Shown piece by piece: positions 9,208 to 18,204 of a DNA stretch of 52,832 bases (positions are counted from its first letter, which is position 1; the number at the start of each line of letters is the position of its first letter). The translations under genes were made by a program, and so were the position numbers. The notes beneath the pieces are model-generated. The model was not told where the DNA came from and made no database searches. It saw nothing but the letters and a program-made list of their open reading frames with translations. The stretch is taken from positions 1 through 52,832 of the forward strand of contig DEQQ01000089.1 of the NCBI GenBank assembly GCA_002360455.1. Direction: 5' to 3'. The DNA is from Saprospiraceae bacterium UBA3362. GTDB taxonomy: Bacteria > Bacteroidota > Bacteroidia > Chitinophagales > Saprospiraceae.

Positions 9208-9288
9208 TTATTCTTGCTCGCTTGGCTTTAATTGAAGAAGAAACCAACTGCAGGCAAAGCAAATAATACATGAAGCTGCGATAATCAT
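9208..9288 (-). CDS. Putative 26-aa single-span membrane microprotein
   Basis: The ATG at 9288 opens 26 codons reading MIIAASCIICFACSWFLLQL and then KPSEQE before TAA. It has one hydrophobic helix with three Cys and one Trp, followed by a short charged tail. Support for it being a gene: a perfect TATCTTTG -7 element lies 26 bp upstream on the same strand, and a hairpin terminator lies just downstream. It otherwise fills a gap of 300 bp. It is too short for homology judgement, and the coding claim is an inference. Confidence 0.4.
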   Translation of the reverse strand: MIIAASCIICFACSWFLLQLKPSEQE

Positions 9289-9314
9289 AATTTTGAGTTT
9301 TAAAGTCGATACTG

Positions 9315-9351
9315 CAAAGATATAACATATTATTTAAATATCTAATATGTT
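9315..9351 (-). promoter_or_regulatory. Promoter with palindromic upstream box
   Basis: TATCTTTG (9315-9322, minus strand) matches the Bacteroidota -7 consensus. Directly upstream is a 9-bp inverted repeat, AACATATTA (9324-9332) and TAATATGTT (9343-9351), separated by 10 nt, in the place where a regulator could bind. Confidence 0.45.
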
Positions 9352-9488
9352 TTAGCCTAATTTTTATTAGTTTGGCATTAATATTGTATTTAATGTTGGA
9401 TAATTTGCTATATCAAATAGCAAAATAAGACGTATATAAAAATCGAAATATATATTGTATTGATTTGTAAAATTATAAATAGTATTCA

Positions 9489-10322
9489 ATGAAAAATTTT
9501 TTGTTTTTAATTTTTTGTTTTCAGCTTGTGTTTTTACATGCCCAAATTACGACTCCAGCTCCAAGTCCATTTTGTAAATTGGAACAAAAGCTTGGTCTCG
9601 GTACAGTGACTGTAGAGTATTCAAGACCAAGTATGAAGTCGAGGGTTGTATTTGGAGATTTGGTTCCATACGACAAAATGTGGAGGACAGGGGCAAACGC
9701 ATCCACCAAAATTACATTCACTGAGGATGTGATGGTAGAAGGAAAAACCTTGGCAAAGGGAACTTATGCCTTGTATTCCATTCCTGGAAAAGAAACATGG
9801 GATATTATTTTTTATTCTGATGCTATTCAAAGTGGATTGCCTAAGAATTATGATATTACTAAAGAAGCATTGAAGGTTAGAGTTAGTGCAGAGCAGACTT
9901 TAAGTTCTGTAGAATCCTTTACAATAGACATCAATGACATTAAGGCTGATGCAGCTACATTGAATTTGATTTGGGAAAACGTGTTGGTATCTGTAAAATT
10001 AAAATTTGATGTTGAATCAAAGGTATTAAAAAACATTGATAAGGTGTTGGCAGGTCCATCAGCAGATGACTACTATATTGCAGCTAGATATTATTTTGAT
10101 AACGGCAAAGACAACAGTTCGGCTCTTATGTGGATCCAAAAGTCAAATACTGCCGATCCTCAATTTTGGAAGCTTAGGTTGGAGTCACTTATCCTGGCAA
10201 AAGCTGGGAGAAAGCAAGAGGCAATAGAAGTTGCAACTAGATCCAAAACAATGGCCATTGCAGCGGGTAATGATGATTACGTAAAAATGAATGAAGACTC
10301 AATAAAAGAGTGGAGTAAATAA
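9489..10322 (+). CDS. DUF2911 domain secreted protein
   Basis: 277 aa. It has a signal peptide (1-19, ending LHAQ). The DUF2911 domain follows at about 30-175, with its hallmark order: VEYSRPSMKSR, FGDLVPYDKMWRTGAN(A), then TFTEDV, GKTLAKGTYALYSIPG and the W-x-I-I-F strand. The last 90 residues are helical and TPR-like. DUF2911 proteins are very common in Bacteroidota; they are predicted periplasmic or surface proteins without a known activity. It stands alone and ends 25 bp before a strong terminator shared with the convergent glycosyltransferase gene. Confidence 0.92.
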   Translation: MKNFLFLIFCFQLVFLHAQITTPAPSPFCKLEQKLGLGTVTVEYSRPSMKSRVVFGDLVPYDKMWRTGANASTKITFTEDVMVEGKTLAKGTYALYSIPGKETWDIIFYSDAIQSGLPKNYDITKEALKVRVSAEQTLSSVESFTIDINDIKADAATLNLIWENVLVSVKLKFDVESKVLKNIDKVLAGPSADDYYIAARYYFDNGKDNSSALMWIQKSNTADPQFWKLRLESLILAKAGRKQEAIEVATRSKTMAIAAGNDDYVKMNEDSIKEWSK

Positions 10323-10345
10323 GGTTTAAGAAAATATTGTAATGA

Positions 10346-11671
10346 TTAAAGGGTCAACTGATTTTGTTGACCCTTTTTTATTTCATAAATGAGAAGGATA
10401 AATAGAATAATATATTCAATATTTATAAAAAATCTTTCATTTTGAGCACAAAATAGACTATAATGGGCATAAGAAAGAAGTATGAACAAAGGCCATAAGG
10501 TCAATGAATTTTTACCACTCATTACTGCAAGACTAACAGGAAGTAAGCAGTACCAAGGATGTACAGTACTTGAAAAAATAAAATAAACACAAAATGCTAA
10601 TGAAGAATACCATAAAAAAATGTTTATATCTTTTGCCTCATTTTTATACTTATACAATAAACCTAATAAAAACAGGATAAAAAGCAGATTGAGAAACAAA
10701 CCTACTTTAGATTCAAGAGAGTAAAGTGCGCTATTGTGGAGTTTCCAAATAATAGGATGATACAGAAAAGAGTTGAATTGAAACTGTTTGAAGAACAGTT
10801 GAACACTGCTGAAATAAATTTGGGTGTGAGAATAAAAGAAGGGAATATTTCCCAAAAGAATACAGGCTAAAATAGAACAAAAAATGATTCTCTGCTTTTT
10901 GCTCTGTGTTAGTATAAAAAAAGGAAATGCCAAGAGGCTTAAAATTTTTAGCTCAATGGAAAGTCCAAACAATAAAGCTGAAGTATATATTTTGGATTCA
11001 AATTGTAGAATAATGGACAATATTAACAAGGAAATCATCAACAAATCAATATGTAGATTATTGTAGAATTCAATTATCCATAACGGATTAAGAAATAATA
11101 GTAGTAATGGAGTGAAATCTCTCGACCTTGAACTAATGAAACGATATAAAAAAAATAAAAGTAAAGCTTCTATGCTTAGAAATAGGAGTTTAAGAATGAT
11201 TATGAAATCGATAAAAGAGTGAGAAAGAGAAGCGGATAAGAAAAATATTCCCTGAGCTGCCGGAGGATAAATTGAAGGATATTCTTTTGAGTTTAACTTC
11301 AAATAAGTTTTTTGAATTTCTGGTGTATTTAGCTCATTTAGAATATCGTTTGGGGTCCCTGAATAAGGGGATTTTCCATGTTTACTCAACAGTCCATCCC
11401 AATAATATCGATAAGCATCTTCTGACCATTGAGGCTCCGAAAAGAAACAAATAAATCTGGCTATTAATGCCAATAAGACAAAAGATTTGAAATGATATTT
11501 GAGTTTTAAAGAAGACAGGAATAAGCAATAATATGAACCAAAAGCAAGAATGCCATAGCCAATGATTGAAGAAAATTCTGTCTTTGAACTGTAAAAATTT
11601 AATAAATAAATACTGATTAGAAAAATTAGTGCAGAACAGTATTGCAAAGCAATATAAAAATGCTTTTGCAT
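10346..11671 (-). CDS. GT-C type membrane glycosyltransferase (mannosyltransferase-like)
   Basis: 441 aa with about eleven hydrophobic segments, matching the DUF2029/GT87-like and PIG-M-like polyprenyl-phosphate-sugar transferases. The first extracytoplasmic loop holds the acidic motif SEDAYRYYWDG (Glu84, Asp85) expected to be catalytic in GT-C enzymes. A conserved IYPPAAQ follows in the same loop, and HPWY lies in a late loop. The acceptor is unknown. It sits 8 bp downstream of a processive GT2 gene on the same strand, so the three glycosyltransferases here probably build one surface glycan or glycolipid. Confidence 0.75.
   Translation of the reverse strand: MQKHFYIALQYCSALIFLISIYLLNFYSSKTEFSSIIGYGILAFGSYYCLFLSSLKLKYHFKSFVLLALIARFICFFSEPQWSEDAYRYYWDGLLSKHGKSPYSGTPNDILNELNTPEIQKTYLKLNSKEYPSIYPPAAQGIFFLSASLSHSFIDFIIILKLLFLSIEALLLFFLYRFISSRSRDFTPLLLLFLNPLWIIEFYNNLHIDLLMISLLILSIILQFESKIYTSALLFGLSIELKILSLLAFPFFILTQSKKQRIIFCSILACILLGNIPFFYSHTQIYFSSVQLFFKQFQFNSFLYHPIIWKLHNSALYSLESKVGLFLNLLFILFLLGLLYKYKNEAKDINIFLWYSSLAFCVYFIFSSTVHPWYCLLPVSLAVMSGKNSLTLWPLFILLSYAHYSLFCAQNERFFINIEYIILFILLIYEIKKGQQNQLTL
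10348..10380. terminator. Bidirectional terminator
   Basis: An 11-bp perfect stem (10348-10358 with 10366-10376) with a 7-nt loop is followed by TTTTTA on the plus strand. The left arm overlaps the final codons of the minus-strand gene at 10346, so both convergent genes share it. Confidence 0.85.
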
Positions 11672-11679
11672 ATCAATAT

Positions 11680-13161
11680 TTACTTAAAATTCAAATGTCT
11701 AAGTGCGTAATAAAAATTGATGCCAAATCCAAACATTAGCAAAGCATGGAAAAGAATGAAGGAGTAATATTCTAATTTGAACCCTAAATAAATGGCAAAA
11801 ACAAAATAAAGACATATCAAAGCTTCGAGCCAACTTGTCCATTCAATTTTGTGAATTAAATAGTTGTTGTCGTGAAGTCGATCTTTAATGTTGAGCAGGT
11901 TGAACTTTGGAGTTCTAATAAAACTGGATTTTTTACCTCTATAACCTTGAATTACTGCAATACTATTATGAAGGCTCATTCCCATTGAAAGACCCATAAA
12001 AATTGGAAATAACATGACAAATTTAAGCAGAGGATATTCTGTCTTTTTTTCTTTCCAGCAAGTCATAATATTGGCTTCATAAAACACTGATAATACAGCT
12101 AACGTTCCTAACAAACAGAATCCAAGGAAGGTGGCTTTGAGATTAAAGTAATCCATAGCATAGAGTACTGGAACACTTGCGATCGCCACTAAAAAAATGA
12201 TCAAAAATATTCCGCTTGCCATAAGGTGCATAAAGGAATGAAACTTGGTTTTGAAAGGCAAATCGGATTTCAAAATTGTCGGGAGAAGTTTTCTGCTGTT
12301 TTCTGCTCCACCTTTCATCCATCTGAACTGTTGAGATTTTAGTCCATAAATTTCTGCAGGCAATTCGGCAGAACAGGTGATGTCTTCAATATAATTTATT
12401 TTCCAACCTTTTAATTGGGCTCTATAACTTAGGTCCAAATCTTCTGTGAGAGTATCCGCTTGCCAGCCTCCCGCGTCATCAATGGCTTTTTTTCTCCATA
12501 TCCCTGCAGTTCCATTAAATTGCAAAAAATGTCCTGCAGCACATCTTCCTGCTTGTTCTACAGTAAAATGAACATTTAGTTGAAAAGCTTGCAGTTGAGT
12601 GAGCAAAGAGAAATCTTCATTGATATGTCCCCATCTTGTTTGAACAACTGCGATATTGTCGGAAGAAAAATAGGGGAGTGCTTTAAGTAAAAAATCAGAT
12701 TCAGGTAAAAAATCTGCATCAAAAATGGCAATAAACTCTCCTTTGGCTATTTTCATTCCTTCTTTTAAGGCACCGGCTTTAAAACCGGCTCTGTCTGATC
12801 TGTGTATATAATGAATATCAAAACCCAACTCTTTATAATGCTGTACCTTAGCTTTGGCATGCTCTATAGTTTCATCTGTAGAGTCATCCAAAACTTGGAT
12901 CTCGAACTTTGATCGCGGATACTGCAATTGAGTGATATTGTCCAATAATCGGTCCACTACATACAATTCATTGAAGATAGGAAGTTGAACGGTTACAATG
13001 GGCAGCCGTTCGTCATTCAACGAAAACGGAGTGAGTAAAGACTTCTCCTTCTTCTGCTTCCTGTAAGATCTGAGCAAAAAAAGTTGTAAAAGGCAAAATA
13101 CTGTAATATATAATAAAAATAAGGTATATACTACGATCAGAATAAAGCCAAGTTTTTCCAT
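11680..13161 (-). CDS. Processive family 2 glycosyltransferase (cellulose synthase/ceramide glucosyltransferase-like)
   Basis: 493 aa. One N-terminal membrane segment (about 5-30) is followed by a GT-A catalytic domain with LDDSTDE (Asp92/93), the DxD motif FDADF (Asp148/Asp150), TEDLDLS (Asp241 as catalytic base candidate) and QQFRW (277-281), the Q(Q/R)xRW signature of processive enzymes. Three to four membrane helices follow from about 305 onwards. Family members make beta-glucans, mannans or glycosylated lipids. The product here is unknown. It lies between the GT-C and DPM1-like genes on the same strand. Confidence 0.85.
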   Translation of the reverse strand: MEKLGFILIVVYTLFLLYITVFCLLQLFLLRSYRKQKKEKSLLTPFSLNDERLPIVTVQLPIFNELYVVDRLLDNITQLQYPRSKFEIQVLDDSTDETIEHAKAKVQHYKELGFDIHYIHRSDRAGFKAGALKEGMKIAKGEFIAIFDADFLPESDFLLKALPYFSSDNIAVVQTRWGHINEDFSLLTQLQAFQLNVHFTVEQAGRCAAGHFLQFNGTAGIWRKKAIDDAGGWQADTLTEDLDLSYRAQLKGWKINYIEDITCSAELPAEIYGLKSQQFRWMKGGAENSRKLLPTILKSDLPFKTKFHSFMHLMASGIFLIIFLVAIASVPVLYAMDYFNLKATFLGFCLLGTLAVLSVFYEANIMTCWKEKKTEYPLLKFVMLFPIFMGLSMGMSLHNSIAVIQGYRGKKSSFIRTPKFNLLNIKDRLHDNNYLIHKIEWTSWLEALICLYFVFAIYLGFKLEYYSFILFHALLMFGFGINFYYALRHLNFK

Positions 13162-13241
13162 GTTGTTTAGCGGGAAACAAAAATATGGAAATTACCCTAT
13201 GTCAATTCCTTTTCATATTGCTATTAGCTAATTATTAGCAA

Positions 13242-13946
13242 TTATTTGAACACTCTTTTCAAAGCAAGGCTAAAAATCGTCCATAGGATTTTACAGCCTG
13301 CCAAAAAACTGCCTTTAAGAGTACCTGAAACTTTGGAAATGCCAATTCTCTTTCTATAGTTTACCGGAATTTCAACACAGCGCAAATTCTTCATTGCAGC
13401 CTTTACTTGCATTTCTACCGTCCACCCAAAGTTTTGATCTTGCATGTTGAGCTCCATCAAAGAGGTCCATCTTATGGCTCTAAATGGCCCCAAATCTGTA
13501 AATTTTACCTTGTACAAATAGTAAATTAATCCGGTAGACAACCAATTTCCAAATTTTTGAACTGAAGTCAGGCTTCCAGCTTCAGAATGGCCTAAAACTC
13601 TCGAACCGATAACAAGATCGGCTCGGTGTTCTGCCAACGGCATCAGTAAATCTGACAGTGCATTCAAATCATCTGCGTAATCTCCATCGCAGAACACTAT
13701 AAAATCAGGTAAAGTCGGGCAATTCTCCTTAATATGATTAATCCCCTTTAGGCAGGCAGCGCCATAGCCTTTTCTCGATTCTTTCAATACAATAGCTCCT
13801 TGGGAAGCTGCAACCTGTTCTGTGAGGTCTGTGCTATTGTTATTACAAACAAATATATATCTTAGATTTTCGTGGCTAAGCCCATTAACAACAAGACCTA
13901 TAGAATCCTGTTCGTTATAAGCAGGAATGATGACATCGAATACCAT
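13242..13946 (-). CDS. Family 2 glycosyltransferase, DPM1/UgtA-like
   Basis: 234 aa single GT-A domain without membrane helices. The nucleotide-binding start is FDVIIPAYNEQDSIG, followed by CNNNSTD and the metal-binding CDGDYADD (Asp87, Asp89). VIGSR and a TDLGPFRAIR motif near residue 150 are typical of polyprenyl-phosphate hexose synthases. The short C-terminus without TM segments fits the soluble DPM1-like type. It probably makes the polyprenyl-phosphate sugar donor that the GT-C enzyme encoded downstream would use; this link is an inference. Confidence 0.85.
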   Translation of the reverse strand: MVFDVIIPAYNEQDSIGLVVNGLSHENLRYIFVCNNNSTDLTEQVAASQGAIVLKESRKGYGAACLKGINHIKENCPTLPDFIVFCDGDYADDLNALSDLLMPLAEHRADLVIGSRVLGHSEAGSLTSVQKFGNWLSTGLIYYLYKVKFTDLGPFRAIRWTSLMELNMQDQNFGWTVEMQVKAAMKNLRCVEIPVNYRKRIGISKVSGTLKGSFLAGCKILWTIFSLALKRVFK

Positions 13947-13963
13947 TAGCAGTCAGAACCGAC

Positions 13964-14119
13964 TTACATGGCTCCAAAAGCCATAGTAAGATAGGTCAAT
14001 ACAAATGGTAGTGGCACCCAAAACCAAGCCGGGAAGTATATCAATAATAAAACGGTAACTAATGTTGATACAATGAAAATCAACCAGTTGCGTTTATTGT
14101 TTTCTTGTTTTTCTGCCAT
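13964..14119 (-). CDS. Small membrane protein of unknown function
   Basis: 51 aa starting at MAEKQENNKR, with two hydrophobic segments (about 11-30 and 32-48) rich in Trp and Phe. An in-frame ATG at 14161 exists, but a perfect -7 element (14137-14144, minus strand) lies between the two, so the internal ATG is preferred. It precedes the DPM1-like gene by 17 bp on the same strand. Not assigned to a family; it may be an accessory subunit of the glycosyltransferase group. Confidence 0.65.
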   Translation of the reverse strand: MAEKQENNKRNWLIFIVSTLVTVLLLIYFPAWFWVPLPFVLTYLTMAFGAM

Positions 14120-14136
14120 GATGGAGCAATTTTGTG

Positions 14137-14144
14137 CAAAAATA
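14137..14144 (-). promoter_or_regulatory. -7 element of the glycosyltransferase operon
   Basis: TATTTTTG on the minus strand fits TAnnTTTG and lies 17 bp upstream of the ATG at 14119. It decides the start of the small membrane protein. Confidence 0.5.
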
Positions 14145-14192
14145 GTATAATAATTTATCATATCTTCGTTCTACCTTAGTATTTTTTAAAGC

Positions 14193-15692
14193 ATGGCGAA
14201 AAAATTTAATGCATTACAATTCACTATATCCTTTTTTCTTTTCCTACTATGGATGTTGAGCTCATGTACTAAGGAATTCTATTATGATAAAAATGAGCCC
14301 ATCTTAAAGTTTAGTGAAGATTCAATCCTTTTTGATACAGTTTTTACCACAATTGGTTCGGCCACGCAAAGCATTAAAATTTACAACCCCACCAATGAAT
14401 TTGTTAAGATTCAAAGAATTTATATTCCCAATTCTCAAAATTCAAAATTTAGTTTGAATGTTGATGGATTTTCTGGCAAGGACTTTCAAGACATTGTTAT
14501 ACGACCTAAAGATAGTATTTATCTATTTTGTGAAGTGCTGATTAATCCTAATGATCCTATATCGTCAAGCCCTTTTATTATTCTTGATTCTGTAGTTTTT
14601 GAGGTCAATAAATCTGTACAAAAAGTAATCCTTGAAGCTTGGGGACAGAATGCAATTTATATTCCTGCAAAATCCAATAAAGCGAATTTTGCCATTATCG
14701 ATCTCAAAGGAAAAACAGAACTTTGGAATGATCAAAAGCCTTATATATTGTATGGAATTGTATTGTTTAGAAATGGAACTCTCAAGATTGAACCCGGTAC
14801 AAAAATTCATGTTTTTGGGGGAATTACAAAAGCAATTGATTCTGAGGGGAACACTTTTTTTTATAATGATGGCCGATTGCTTATAGGACAGAATGCCAAT
14901 ATTATTTGCAATGGTACTTTAGAAAAAAATATTGTTTTTCAGGGAGTAAGACTTGAAGAGCAATTCAAATCTATTAGGGGTCAGTGGTCAACTATAAGTA
15001 TTATTGAAGGCAGTTTAGGTAATGAATTTCATCATACGACCATTCTCAATAATCAGATAGGAGTTACCATAGATTCATCCTGTTCATGCGATTTTTTTTC
15101 GTGCAAAATTTATAACAACAGTATTTATGGAATCTACTCCAATGCCGGAAATTTATATGCCGAAAATTGTTTGTTTTACAACCAAGGCTTAAATTCTTTA
15201 GTCTCGGAAAATGGGGGCTCAATAGTTTTTAATTATACAACTTTTGCTAATTATGGCAACATGGAAAGTGCGGTAATTATTTCCAATTTTAAATGTGTTG
15301 ATCCTGTGGAATGTTTAACTAAAACCTATTATCCTCTTGATGCAAAGTTTACAAATTGTATTTTTACCGGTGAAGCTGATGACGAATTTTGGATGGAATC
15401 TGTAAGCAATGCTGAGTTTAATGTAGCATTAGATCATTGTTTTATTAATTCAAAGAAAATTAAAGAGAAGGACTACTTTCCAAATTTTGTAACTCAATTT
15501 ACTCAAAATTGTATTTTCAATTCCAATCAAATTAAACTTTTCAAAAACAGTTCAAAAGAAAATTTTCAATTGGATACACTGTCAAGTCTTGAGAATAGAG
15601 CCATCCCTATTGCAGGCATTTCTAAAGATTTGTTAGGAAAGACAAGAGATCAAGTAATGCCTGATATAGGGTGCTACGAATACGAAAAATAA
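14193..15692 (+). CDS. Lipoprotein with right-handed parallel beta-helix
   Basis: 499 aa. The signal peptide ends in a lipobox LSSC (Cys25), so it is an anchored lipoprotein. Residues 40-160 look like an immunoglobulin-like or ASH-like sandwich (FDTVFTTIGSATQSIKIYNP, then a VEVLINP-like strand). From about 200 to 400 there are short repeated strands with N-x-x-I/F-x-G patterns (NGTLKIEPGTKIHV, IICNGTLEKNIVFQG, NEFHHTTILNNQIGV), typical of pectate-lyase-like beta-helices. The C-terminus has LLGKTRDQVMPDIGCYEY, a common ending in this Bacteroidota family. Enzymatic activity is not demonstrable; a surface-structural or carbohydrate role is possible. Confidence 0.8.
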   Translation: MAKKFNALQFTISFFLFLLWMLSSCTKEFYYDKNEPILKFSEDSILFDTVFTTIGSATQSIKIYNPTNEFVKIQRIYIPNSQNSKFSLNVDGFSGKDFQDIVIRPKDSIYLFCEVLINPNDPISSSPFIILDSVVFEVNKSVQKVILEAWGQNAIYIPAKSNKANFAIIDLKGKTELWNDQKPYILYGIVLFRNGTLKIEPGTKIHVFGGITKAIDSEGNTFFYNDGRLLIGQNANIICNGTLEKNIVFQGVRLEEQFKSIRGQWSTISIIEGSLGNEFHHTTILNNQIGVTIDSSCSCDFFSCKIYNNSIYGIYSNAGNLYAENCLFYNQGLNSLVSENGGSIVFNYTTFANYGNMESAVIISNFKCVDPVECLTKTYYPLDAKFTNCIFTGEADDEFWMESVSNAEFNVALDHCFINSKKIKEKDYFPNFVTQFTQNCIFNSNQIKLFKNSSKENFQLDTLSSLENRAIPIAGISKDLLGKTRDQVMPDIGCYEYEK

Positions 15693-15702
15693 TCAGCACC
15701 TT

Positions 15703-18204
15703 TTATCCGGCAATTAAATTACTTGTCAATCCGATTTTAATTCCATCATATAGAAATTTATTGTTTTGATATAATCTATAATAATCCAGTCTCAATAGCC
15801 TAAATGCTTTGATTCCGATATTTCCCAAACCAACAGAATATTCATTGAAAAACATTTGTGAAGAGTCTAATGATCCTGAGTATTTGATAAATTCGTTCAA
15901 AGCTAATTTGCTTACCCATGGGATTCTGTCCAGCAACAACCCTTTTAAGTCATATTGAAAATGCCATTGATGGAGTTGATGATATTCAATCAATCTATAT
16001 AAGCCAATTCCTAAAAATTGCTGTTGAATAGAGCTCGTATTGTAGAATCTAAAACTTTGGGTTTGGAAAAACAAGGCATCGGGAATCTGTGTTTTCTTGG
16101 CAGACAGCAATCTGCTCCACTGATAGCTTGCAAACAATTCTCCAAACTGATTCAAAGATAAGGTATGTCGGACTCCAAGCTCGAATTTTTGAAAGGAATA
16201 CTTCAAATCAGTATAATAACCATATTGGTATGCGAAAAGAATCACTGGGTAATTGCTATCGAAATAGTTGATTTCGTAAGGCGTTTTCCAAAGTTGAGTA
16301 TTGTATTGCCAATTGATCCCCAGTTGAAAGCTCAACAAGGAATGCCTGTTGATAGTTAGCAATGCATTTGAATATTTTGCAGTATCGTTGGCTAAATACG
16401 GTCTATTGGGGTAAGAAATTGAATAATTTGTATGATTGGTAAGGGATGACCTTTGAGTCCAAGAACTCTTTGCATTTAATTTAAAATCATAAAAAGCACG
16501 TTGAGAATAACTTACTCTAAGTCTTCGTTCTCTGAATGCTTTTAGCTGGTTGTTTTTAAAAAGCAAACAGGCAATATCATTAGAAAAATGAGAAAACTCT
16601 TCATCACCATTCATAGATTTGACTTGATCTTCAATAGAAATTTTAATGGATTTATAACGAAACGGATCAAAATTATAAGTAAAGTTTTGCTGCCATCTTA
16701 ATCGATTATCTGCCCACCCGTATTGTAATTTTGTGGTTGTACTCCAAGAACTGTAATCTTCAAGTTTTGATGTTTTTTTGTGGATTTTGATTTGGCCCCC
16801 TAAAACGAAGCCTTGAATTGGATTAAAATAAATGGTATTTAAAGGCGAAGCGAATTGAACTTGAAAACCATTGAATGAATTTGAATAGGTGTAACCGGAG
16901 AGCAGGTTAAGGATTAGAAATTTATTGTTCTTTCTATCCATGCTGTCTTTGTAGGGTTTGGATTCTCTAATGAATTTGAGGCTGTCTTTTTTGATGTAAT
17001 CAATGCTCTCTTCTTGTGTTAGAGGGATAGGTCGCTCTGCATTCCAAAATTCTTTTGATTTTACATTGGCAGAATCCAAAATGGAAAAACTTTCTCTTTT
17101 ATTTGTTCTCTCCTTTTGGCTTAATTTTTTGTATTTAGAATAAATAATTGAGAATGTTCCTTTGGCTTTAAAGCCTAAGAGACCGACAAAAAAGTAGAAC
17201 TGCTGGTTCTGTACTTTCCATGTATTTTCATCAGCAAATGGGATATGGATTTGTTTAATAATAATCGAATCAAACATAGGCTGCTTGATTTGCATGCCCC
17301 TTATTTTCAAGTCTAACTCTATGATATTCCAACTGTGTTCTCTGATTACAATATACCCTGACCAACATGCAGTGGCTTCTACTTTAGGCTTGACTTCAAT
17401 TTTATAGTCGTTAGTATTAGAATTTATTTTTTCGGATCCAATAAGTTCAAAATTGTAATAGTTTAAAGCCAAATCTGATAATGGAGAAATAATGGAACTC
17501 CCAAATTCAATATTGTTTTCATAGAAATCAAAATCCATTGAACTTGCACGATTGAAGGAGAATCCATTGTCACTGCCGGATAATTTGCTTGAAATCATTT
17601 CTTCATACTTTTTACCAGAGTATGATTCGAGTTTAGATATGCTTTCTGACAAGTATAAAATTCCTTTCCCAGTAGAATCTAAATTCCCATTCAAATTACC
17701 TACTTCTTTTCCCAGTATTTTTTTTGGAGAAACCAACATACTGAGAATGCCTTTTGTATAAGCTTCGCAACTGTAATTCGATTTATTGCTTCGGTATCTT
17801 TCCTTGTTGTCAATAGCATTCTTTATTATCTTATAGGCAGGATCTTTTGACTTGGAAGAAATTTTAATTTCATTTAAAATATAGGATGATGGTTTAAGTT
17901 TGACGTCAATAGGAGGTGAATTTTCGTCAGATACAGATAGTGAGTAGCTCTCGTATCCTAGATACTGGAAATTTATTTGACAGGGAAGAATGACATTATT
18001 CAAAGTAAATTCTCCCAATTTATTTGTGCTTGTCCCCAAAGTAGTGTTTTCAATATACACTGAAACAAATTCTAAGCCTTTTCCATTTTCATCAGATACT
18101 TTTCCACGAATTTGAGCATTAACTGCAGAACTAAGTAAAGAAAAAATAATAAAAAGTGGTCTGGAAATAGATTTTGCGATAGTCATAGCTTGGAATTTAG
18201 CCAT
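15703..18204 (-). CDS. DUF5686 outer-membrane protein with carboxypeptidase-like regulatory domain
   Basis: 833 aa. The internal ATG at 18186 is the likely start: it gives a better signal peptide (MTIAKSISRPLF...VNAQ), and its ATGA overlaps the stop of pabA, which indicates translational coupling. After the signal comes a CarboxypepD_reg-like domain (IRGKVSDENGKGLEFVSVYIEN, GTSTNKLGEF). The DUF5686 region follows, with YKIIKNAIDNKERYR and YSCEAYTKG. The C-terminal half alternates polar and aromatic residues with periodic Tyr/Trp, as in an outer-membrane beta-barrel. Function is unknown; these proteins resemble TonB-dependent receptor partners without a plug domain. Confidence 0.85.
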   Translation of the reverse strand: MAKFQAMTIAKSISRPLFIIFSLLSSAVNAQIRGKVSDENGKGLEFVSVYIENTTLGTSTNKLGEFTLNNVILPCQINFQYLGYESYSLSVSDENSPPIDVKLKPSSYILNEIKISSKSKDPAYKIIKNAIDNKERYRSNKSNYSCEAYTKGILSMLVSPKKILGKEVGNLNGNLDSTGKGILYLSESISKLESYSGKKYEEMISSKLSGSDNGFSFNRASSMDFDFYENNIEFGSSIISPLSDLALNYYNFELIGSEKINSNTNDYKIEVKPKVEATACWSGYIVIREHSWNIIELDLKIRGMQIKQPMFDSIIIKQIHIPFADENTWKVQNQQFYFFVGLLGFKAKGTFSIIYSKYKKLSQKERTNKRESFSILDSANVKSKEFWNAERPIPLTQEESIDYIKKDSLKFIRESKPYKDSMDRKNNKFLILNLLSGYTYSNSFNGFQVQFASPLNTIYFNPIQGFVLGGQIKIHKKTSKLEDYSSWSTTTKLQYGWADNRLRWQQNFTYNFDPFRYKSIKISIEDQVKSMNGDEEFSHFSNDIACLLFKNNQLKAFRERRLRVSYSQRAFYDFKLNAKSSWTQRSSLTNHTNYSISYPNRPYLANDTAKYSNALLTINRHSLLSFQLGINWQYNTQLWKTPYEINYFDSNYPVILFAYQYGYYTDLKYSFQKFELGVRHTLSLNQFGELFASYQWSRLLSAKKTQIPDALFFQTQSFRFYNTSSIQQQFLGIGLYRLIEYHQLHQWHFQYDLKGLLLDRIPWVSKLALNEFIKYSGSLDSSQMFFNEYSVGLGNIGIKAFRLLRLDYYRLYQNNKFLYDGIKIGLTSNLIAG

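Noticed and set aside
14119..14161. Extended N-terminus of the small membrane protein
   Set aside because: A matching -7 promoter element lies inside the extension, so transcripts would start after it.
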